Origin: Aristolochia californica
Taxonomy: Eukaryota; Streptophyta; Magnoliopsida; Piperales; Aristolochiaceae
DNA: 64,000 nt
Assembly: GCA_029961685.1 (NCBI GenBank)
Contig: JARWKL010000006.1
Span: 4,898,001-4,962,000, forward strand
Reading direction: 5' to 3'
Shown: positions 57,859 through 64,000 of the stretch, in pieces
How positions within the stretch are numbered: the first letter of the stretch is position 1
Layout: every line of letters begins with the position of its first letter
The notes under the pieces: model-generated
Databases searched by the model: none
Told to the model about the DNA's origin: nothing
The model's input: only the letters and a program-made list of their open reading frames with translations
Translations under genes and position numbers: made by a program

Positions 57859-60760
57859 ACACTACCTATAGAAGATAGGAGTGTGCCGAACATCTAACAT
57901 GAGTTATTTGACTAGATTATGGAGCAATGTCATACGACTTGAAGTGATGCTACTCTCACTTATGTTATGCCAGCTGGGCCTCATGAACGAGAGCACCAGT
58001 GTGAGGAGAGTATTAGAAGATATGGAGGACTACCATTTTATACAAAAAGATTTTATACACCATTTGCAACAAGCTGGGAGTTCATAATGTTCTCTCACCC
58101 CCAGCTTGAGGATGAGTGTTGGAAAATAGGGCCCAAGCCCATACGACCAAGGAAGACCTATATATTCAAGTGTGTTGGAAGATGGGTTCAAGCCCATAAA
58201 ACCAAAGAAGGCCCATACATCTAAGAGATATAGAAGATGGGCTCAAGACCCATATATCAAGGAGAAGGTCCATAGGCCCACATACAATGATGGCCGAATG
58301 GTAAATAAATAGTCATCTCATAGAGATGACATTGATGTAATTAGATTAAAGTTGCAAGGTTAAAGCCCTAAACCCTAAACCCTAAGTTCAGGGGTATTAT
58401 TGTAATACAATAGTTTCATTAATCTATAAATAGATCTTCAGGGGGAGGGTTAGGACATCAAGTCCATAACCTTTTCTTCATCTGGTTTTCTCCCAATTGG
58501 TCTCTCCCTTTTTCTCAATGAGCTAAATCCATGGAGTCCTGAAAATCAACCGTGGTTATATTTTTTCAGTCTCTACACCCGTTAGTTGCTTTATGTTTTT
58601 CACCTCTATACCGCTATTCTATTTCTAAGAGTTTCTGGTTCATGACCGGTGATAACGACGATCCCTCTCTCTGAAGCTGCTCTCCCGCTCTGAAGCTTGA
58701 TGGCGTAGGCCATGGTTGCCGCCTGGTCGGACTTGAATGTCCCAAGCCAGATTCTTTGGTGGCACAAATTTGGGCTCCTACGCATCTTTCATCCTTGGAG
58801 AAATCCAGTCACTGATTTATGTCGTCAGAAGGTCGCAACCTCTATTCCATCGAATTATCATCAACATTCATCTTCAGTTACTGATCCTTTGTTGTCAACC
58901 AGAGGTACCTTCCGTCTATCCTCACAAAAAACACGCTACTGATTTTCTAGTTCTGTCTGATCATCGCTGGGTTGCCATTTTGGGAGGACGAAAGACAACA
59001 TTCAAAAGCCATCAGAATCGTCTTCCTAGACTCACGTTGTTACTGGCACTAGCCTCGCTGGCATTTTTTTCTGAAGCACGCATGGTATTGCTCTCTGCTT
59101 CGTTGGTTGTCAATTTGGGATCATATCTTTGTTTCAGATGTTGTTTCGGAAGTTATCTATCGAGTTGTTGTTTTTGTCTTGCTGTCATTCCGAAATTATT
59201 TTGCTAGATTATTTCCTCTGCCGGATTTATCTCTGTTCTCAAACCAGCGATTATCTCTGCTCTCGTCAAACCATTTATTTTTGGAAGTATTGAGAAAAAT
59301 TAAATCCTAGTTCTGAGTCTTACACCAGCCCACGCCTGTTCTGACCCAACCCGGATAGGGCCGAGTTCCCTACGAATCAACGATCACTTGATGTTTCAAA
59401 TTCCACCGAGTTAACTTGGGCCAACACGGTCCAGGTCAACTCAGTGAGTCAACTCAAACGTGACCCACTTATTTTCTACCTCGGTATATGTGTCCAGGGC
59501 CAAAGTTTATACATATTTTTGCCGCGACTCAGATATATTGGTCTACTATTTGTCTCGACGCAACTCAGTACTTTTTCTCAGACTGGATTATTATTCCTTG
59601 GTCAACATATTATTTGGTACAGATACTTACATTGGATTATTTCATGGGTCATTTTACAAGGATTTTATTATTTTGGTTCGTGTTATATGGGTCTAAGCCT
59701 TTTTCAGTTGCTGCTATTGTGTCTCTTTGGATGAGGCATTATTATTGAAGAAGTGGTAGCCTTAGTATCCTTTCTCATACCATCCTTTATTTGACTCTCA
59801 CACATATATTTGGGTCAATCTTTTGAGTGTTGCTTTGGTCAGGAGTTTAAGTCTATCATGTATACATATGAGTGTTTTTAAGTCTATTGAGACTTATATA
59901 TATACCCGTGGGTCTTTTATCACCATCTTGTGAATGACAAACATTACCCACTTATCACCCATTTCTACCTGTGAGAGTTGGTGCCCGGGTTGGGAGATCG
60001 TGATGGAGGAGCTTATTACTACATCTATGTTATACCCCCTTAATTGGCATTTATTACTCTTATCACTTGAAAGTCGTTGCCCCGTGGAGGGACACAATGA
60101 TGGAGGAGTTTTATTACACTTATGAGCATTGCGTATAGATAATATCATATGCCTTGGAGTGATTTTACTCTCACTTATCTTATGCCAGTTGGGGTTCATG
60201 GAAGAGACCACCAATGCGAGGGGGAGTGTTGGAAGATATGGATGACTACCATTTTATACAAGAAGATCCTATACTTCATTTGCAGCAAGCTGGGAGTTCA
60301 TGATGTTCTCTCACCCCCAGCTTGAGGAGTGTTGGAACCAAACCTACACGACCAAGGAAGACCCACATATTTAAGAATGATGGAAGATTAGCCCAAGCTC
60401 ACACGACCAAGAAAGACTCACATATCTAAGAATGATGGAAGATTGGCCCAAGATCACACAACCAAGGAAGACTCACATATCTAAGAATGTTGGAAGATGG
60501 GCCCAAGCCCATAAGATATGGACCCACAGAAGAGTTTCAGTTTAAATGTGTTTTAGTCATGATAGTCTTCTATTTATATTGGTTTATTTAATTATGTTAG
60601 GACTTATCTTTAAGTGTTAGAGTTTGGGTGTAATTGGGACAAATATAGTTTAATTGTAATTGGACTTTACTACCTTCTTCTATTATAAATAGAGGTTCAT
60701 ATACTCTGATTATAATAAGTCAATGAAGTATTTTTTTTTTTCCATAAATTCAATAGAGGG

Positions 60761-61600
60761 TGAGAAAGTTGTTCCCTTAGTAATGTTATACAAGCATTAT
60801 TAGTAGAACAATTGTCGACAGTAGTGCAAGACAAATTTCTTTTTATATTTCGATCCAAAAAAAAATAATCCAATAGAACTTTATACAACACATCTTTTTA
60901 TCTAAGGATAAGGAATAAAAGCAAACCTAATGAAAAAAAGTACAAAATATTTTATCAACACTAGTGTAAACATAATATAAGATATGCAAATACCATAAAC
61001 AAGAAGTATAGATATAAGTCTAAGACATACCACAAAATGCACTTTTATCAACACTAATGGCCATGTACCTTTTCTTTTGCATTGAAGTCAACATGTAAGA
61101 AGTGATAGCAACTCCATTAGAAAGTTTATCCAACTCATTCAGAACCCCTGGCTTTTCACTATTATACATCTTCAAGAGGTCTCTTTTCAAAGTAGTACGA
61201 GAAATGAGTTGATACAAAGTGTGGACTTTCAATTGCATTCAATGGTTGTTCCTCTAATACAACCCACTTAGTCATACTAAATCTAAGTCTCTCTAGATTA
61301 AATACATGATTTGTGACTCCACTAGCTTGTTGTGTAGATGATAGTAATTGTTGCCTAATGTTAAGATTTTGGACACCTCCTCAAATGCTGAAAGTAAGTA
61401 GATATTCCATTTTTTCTAGGTGATTTCAGTTCAATTTTACAATAATTACTTCTAGCCATGTCTATGCCATCTTTTTAAAATTTATAAAAATCATTCCACA
61501 CTGCTAAAACTAAACTCCTTTATGTTTGTGAAGGTTCTTGAGCTTGATTAGTACTATTAGTGCACCCCCTCCCTACTCATAGTGTGGAAGGAGACTTTAA
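60761..61600 (-). pseudogene. hAT (BED-type) transposase relic
   Basis: On the minus strand, 61238-61020 reads LISRTTLKRDLLKMYNSEK and NGVAITSYMLTSMQKKRYM. This is close to the block of plant RICESLEEPER-like hAT transposases where Trp-Thr-Ser-xx-xx-xxGY(M) follows an ITTDMW-type strand; here MLTS stands where MWTS is usual. Upstream to about 61540 decayed frames suggest the N-terminal zinc-finger region. Stops are frequent and the catalytic C-terminus is absent. No ends were found. Confidence 0.6.
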
Positions 61601-62232
61601 AACTGTTATATCTTGGGCCAAAGGTGTCTGCCAGACGGCTTGGTAGTAGGAGCAACAGTTTCTCCAAATTCAAGATCTACAATTGCCTACTGTCAACTTT
61701 TGATATATTGTTTACAGCCTTTCTTTTGTGCTATTAGTCCAATATGAAAACTAGGTCAGCAACAGATCTCTTACCACAAATTGAGCTTGAATTTGCTGTA
61801 TTGGGTGGTCCAACCCTTTGATGCATCCAATCCATCACATGGTTAGGTGAGAGTGAACCTTTGCATGAGGGAAATTGGTGTGCTCATTCCCCATCAGTTT
61901 GATTGTTCTGGTGCATGAATTTGCTGGAGCAACCGATTAACCAATCCCCATACATACAAATCAACAACTTGTGAAATTGAATGATCTGAAAATACGCAAA
62001 AAATGAAGATGATAAAACCACACTTGATTCTACAACGAACTGCTTTGCAATGGACATGGTATACTGTCATTTACTTTCCTATGGCACATACAGATGCTAA
62101 ACTTAATACAAGTCAAAAACTATGGTTAACAAAAAGCTTACAGCGTAGAACAGCTAACCAATGATCCGCAGCATCAAACTTCAAGCTTCAAAAATTGCCA
62201 ACTGGTTACTGAAAGCTCACCTCCTATCAGTT
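61601..62232. other. 3' flank of the SUVH gene
   Basis: On the minus strand this follows the SUVH stop codon and should include the 3' UTR and polyadenylation region. No other gene is recognised. Confidence 0.35.
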
Positions 62233-64000
62233 TCAATACAACCTGCCAGTACACTCATGAGAACCACAAAAACAAGGTTTCTTCTTTATATCGCCATTGG
62301 CATCTCGTACTTGGTCTATAGTGTAATTGTAATGATAAGTAAGCTCCTGAAGAGGAGGTATATTTTCTGCTGCAAAAAACATAATATGAGGCAGTGTCTT
62401 GTCATCGTGATCATAAAGCAAATTCTGTGCATAGAGATTCGGCGAACAACTATGGTTGATAAACCTGCCCACATTCCCATAATCAGCTGCATCGATTGTG
62501 AATCCCACTGTCTCCACCACCTCACATATTGCATTTGTTTGTAAAGCAGGTATAACAGTAGACAACCCATCCCAGAGAGAATGGTCATTATAGTTATTTC
62601 CAATATCAAACAGATACTCATCATTACCAGTCCTTTCTTCTGCCTCAGTATCTTTGAGGACCACCCCAGTATACTCACATATGAAACTGCCAGAGGGGAT
62701 GGAAGTCAAAGATCGAACTCCCCACCCCCTCGCTTCAGTTTTGAAAACCTCTAGATGGACTTTTATTCCCCGCTGGCTAACTCGATTGTAGCACGATGGA
62801 GGGCACTTACATGAGGGCCCACACTCATAAACAAGGGGCTTCGCTTCCACAATAGCACCATCATGGTTGAAAGGAATCTCCCCTCCATTCTTAACTGCAC
62901 AAAAACAGTTCTCAGAATCTGAGCACCCTTTGGTGCAATCACAACCCCTTGGAGGTTCAGGATTGTACCAAGACGGATAGATCGCCTTGGTGATGTATTT
63001 GAAAGGGTATGGCTTCTCATCATCAATTAAGTTCACAGCACTAATTGGTATTCTTTCATTTCCCTCAGATATGTCTACTATACAAAGACCTTCCCTAACT
63101 GATGATTTTTTTGTCTTTTTCATGATTCTAAGAGCCAACTCTGGTTGCCCTGGCATTCTTCTCATCTGAAACTTAAATACAGAGCCTCCATGATGCTCTT
63201 TCTCCATCCAATATTTCTCCACTAGATAGAGTCCATCATATGTGTAGGTCGCTACCATCTTTGATTTTGAATCTTGGTATGCATCACTAGCTTTCTCTTT
63301 AAATCCACGGATTACCCGAACTGGTGTCTGAGCTTCCATACTGTTTTTCAAGGCCAGATTTCCCCGTATTAGTTTTTGGTCCTCATGTTTCTTATCTCCA
63401 GATGCATTTTGCCCTCCATGGCCTGAGTATATCAACACATCAGAATTGTCAAGTTCATCATTATAACCACCAGAAGCAACAATGCTAGTGGCTAATTGAT
63501 GTCCATTTTCTTTTAGATAATCAATACCTGCCATATATTGGCGGTGAAGGCCTATAATGGCAAGCTCCACCCTAAAGTGAAACTCATCCCCGAGCTCAAC
63601 TCCAGGAACACTCCCAAGAATTTGTTTCCCAGTGTTTACCCATTTGTTCTTTTCCTTTAGGAGACTGGAAGCCCTAAGATCCACCCGCTTAGTTGTCTGT
63701 CCTTGGTCCTTCGACTTGGATTCTTCTTCTTGCAAAAGTTTCCTACAGCAAACTTGAAACAAACGAAGAGTCTCTCTTACTTTCTTACGAGCATTCTCTT
63801 CGATATCATTATTTTTCCTCTCCAAACTAGGAACACCAAATGGAGTAAGAGTTACACAAAAATCTGGCAACATGTTTCCCAGACGAACACCTTTCTCATT
63901 TACCTTTTCTCGATCTAAAGAATGGTGGTACTCCTTTTTTTCCTTTTTGACTTTGGTTCTATCAGAATTAATCAATGGTTTTATATCTTTTTTGGACTTG
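62233..64000 (-). CDS. SUVH5/SUVH6-type histone H3K9 methyltransferase (partial, 5' end off window)
   Basis: A single open frame runs from the right edge to TGA at 62235-62233 without introns, as in many plant SUVH genes. At the edge it is still open (KSKKDIKPLINSDR), so the N-terminus is missing. The SRA/YDG domain runs from about 63620 to 63180 (GVELGDEFHFRVELAIIG, SGGYNDELDNSDVLIYSGHGG, YDGLYLVEKYW). Pre-SET Cys clusters follow (GCDCTKGCSDSENCFC, CGPSCKCPPSC) at 62950-62780. SET follows with RGWGVRS, GSFICEYTG, GRFINHSCSPNLYAQ and ELTYHYNY. Post-SET CFCGSHECTGRLY ends the protein. SRA binds methylated cytosine and SET methylates H3K9, maintaining non-CG DNA methylation and transposon silencing. 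Oddities: Asp of the usual ELTYDY is His (codon near 62333), and the loop before FTIDAADYGN is long. SUVH5/6 is inferred from domain wording. Confidence 0.9.
   Translation of the reverse strand, partial: KSKKDIKPLINSDRTKVKKEKKEYHHSLDREKVNEKGVRLGNMLPDFCVTLTPFGVPSLERKNNDIEENARKKVRETLRLFQVCCRKLLQEEESKSKDQGQTTKRVDLRASSLLKEKNKWVNTGKQILGSVPGVELGDEFHFRVELAIIGLHRQYMAGIDYLKENGHQLATSIVASGGYNDELDNSDVLIYSGHGGQNASGDKKHEDQKLIRGNLALKNSMEAQTPVRVIRGFKEKASDAYQDSKSKMVATYTYDGLYLVEKYWMEKEHHGGSVFKFQMRRMPGQPELALRIMKKTKKSSVREGLCIVDISEGNERIPISAVNLIDDEKPYPFKYITKAIYPSWYNPEPPRGCDCTKGCSDSENCFCAVKNGGEIPFNHDGAIVEAKPLVYECGPSCKCPPSCYNRVSQRGIKVHLEVFKTEARGWGVRSLTSIPSGSFICEYTGVVLKDTEAEERTGNDEYLFDIGNNYNDHSLWDGLSTVIPALQTNAICEVVETVGFTIDAADYGNVGRFINHSCSPNLYAQNLLYDHDDKTLPHIMFFAAENIPPLQELTYHYNYTIDQVRDANGDIKKKPCFCGSHECTGRLY

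Larger units (their letters stand above)
53861..58551 (+). mobile_element. Non-coding LTR retrotransposon, copy E (nested in D)
   Basis: The LTRs are 53861-54265 and 58117-58551 (TGTTAGAAG / TGTTGGAAA, ends CAACA / CAACC). The primer-site-like TGGTACCAGAGC lies at 54266-54277. The flanking pentamers GTGTT (53856-53860) and GTGGT (58552-58556) differ by one base. The 3' LTR is a little longer and holds a CCCTAAACCCTAAACCC stretch absent from the 5' LTR. The interior is non-coding and resembles that of copy D: for example the tail at 58060-58110 and 60285-60325 shares CTGGGAGTTCAT and CACCCCCAGCTTGAGGA. A hAT-type insertion lies at 56129-57858. At 55850-55970 a GGGACACCATGAGAGTC phrase is tandemly duplicated. 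Confidence 0.8.
53406..60755 (+). mobile_element. Non-coding LTR retrotransposon, copy D (outer)
   Basis: The 5' LTR is 53406-53763 and the 3' LTR 60330-60755 (TGTTGAATG / TGTTGGAAC ... AATTCAATA). Both are flanked by the 5-bp duplication GAGGG (53401-53405 and 60756-60760). The primer site TGGTATCAGAGC directly follows at 53764-53775. The LTRs contain a repeated unit of about 56 bp (GACCAAGGAAG...CCCAAGC), with about three units in the 3' LTR and fewer in the 5' LTR, which accounts for the length difference. The interior has no polyprotein; it is split by the element 53861-58551. It would need proteins supplied by another element. Confidence 0.85.

Noticed and set aside
1..64000. CRISPR arrays, bacterial-type operons, tRNA or rRNA genes
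   Set aside because: None seen. The DNA is plant nuclear, and no cloverleaf or rRNA core sequence was recognised by eye.

Overview
This window is nuclear DNA of a flowering plant, most likely a eudicot. The evidence is plant-type introns, an ORANGE gene, an SRA-SET histone methyltransferase of the SUVH class, a PEPPER/FLK-like KH gene, and degenerate TTTAGGG (plant telomere-type) repeats. The DNA is AT-rich and dominated by transposable elements, many nested in one another. I read it by eye; species and exact TE families are not claimed. Host genes, left to right: (1) the 5' part of a KH-domain RNA-binding protein gene (minus, 345-1110, continuing off the left edge); (2) a complete eight-exon ORANGE (OR) gene (minus, 19544-23413, 311 aa predicted), the plastid DnaJ-like zinc-finger protein that stabilises phytoene synthase and promotes carotenoid accumulation; (3) a probable polycistronic C/D-box snoRNA gene (plus, about 44399-45123) with a telo box and TATA box upstream of three stem-flanked C/D units; (4) a small secreted glycine-rich protein (plus, 51522-51974); (5) the C-terminal bulk of an intronless SUVH5/6-type H3K9 methyltransferase (minus, 62233 to the right edge). 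Transposable elements fill most of the rest. At 3.0-15.7 kb a Ty1/copia LTR was split by a Ty3/gypsy element (3200-15569, 5-bp target duplication CTTAG). That element was in turn hit by a chromodomain-bearing Ty3/gypsy element (7649-12468, duplication GCTTG/GTTTG) and by an unrelated LTR now left solo (14076-14538, duplication TGTTG). At 15.7-17.5 kb lie deleted copia remains. At 25.4-43.2 kb there are three minus-strand pieces of a non-coding LTR-element family, a LINE, a decayed PIF/Harbinger transposon with both of its genes, a telomere-like repeat tract, hAT-like non-autonomous sequence, a perfect 941-bp direct duplication, and copia gag remains. A nearly full-length but broken copia element lies at 46.1-50.4 kb. 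At 53.4-60.8 kb one non-coding LTR element (53406-60755, duplication GAGGG) contains a second (53861-58551), which contains a hAT-type element (56129-57858, 8-bp duplication ACACTACC). A hAT transposase relic sits at about 60.8-61.6 kb. None of the transposon open reading frames looks intact. The most informative observations are the snoRNA cluster, the conserved but protein-less internal region of the LTR-element family, the composite hAT element, the perfect duplication with filler DNA at its junction, and an Asp-to-His change in the SET core of the SUVH protein.
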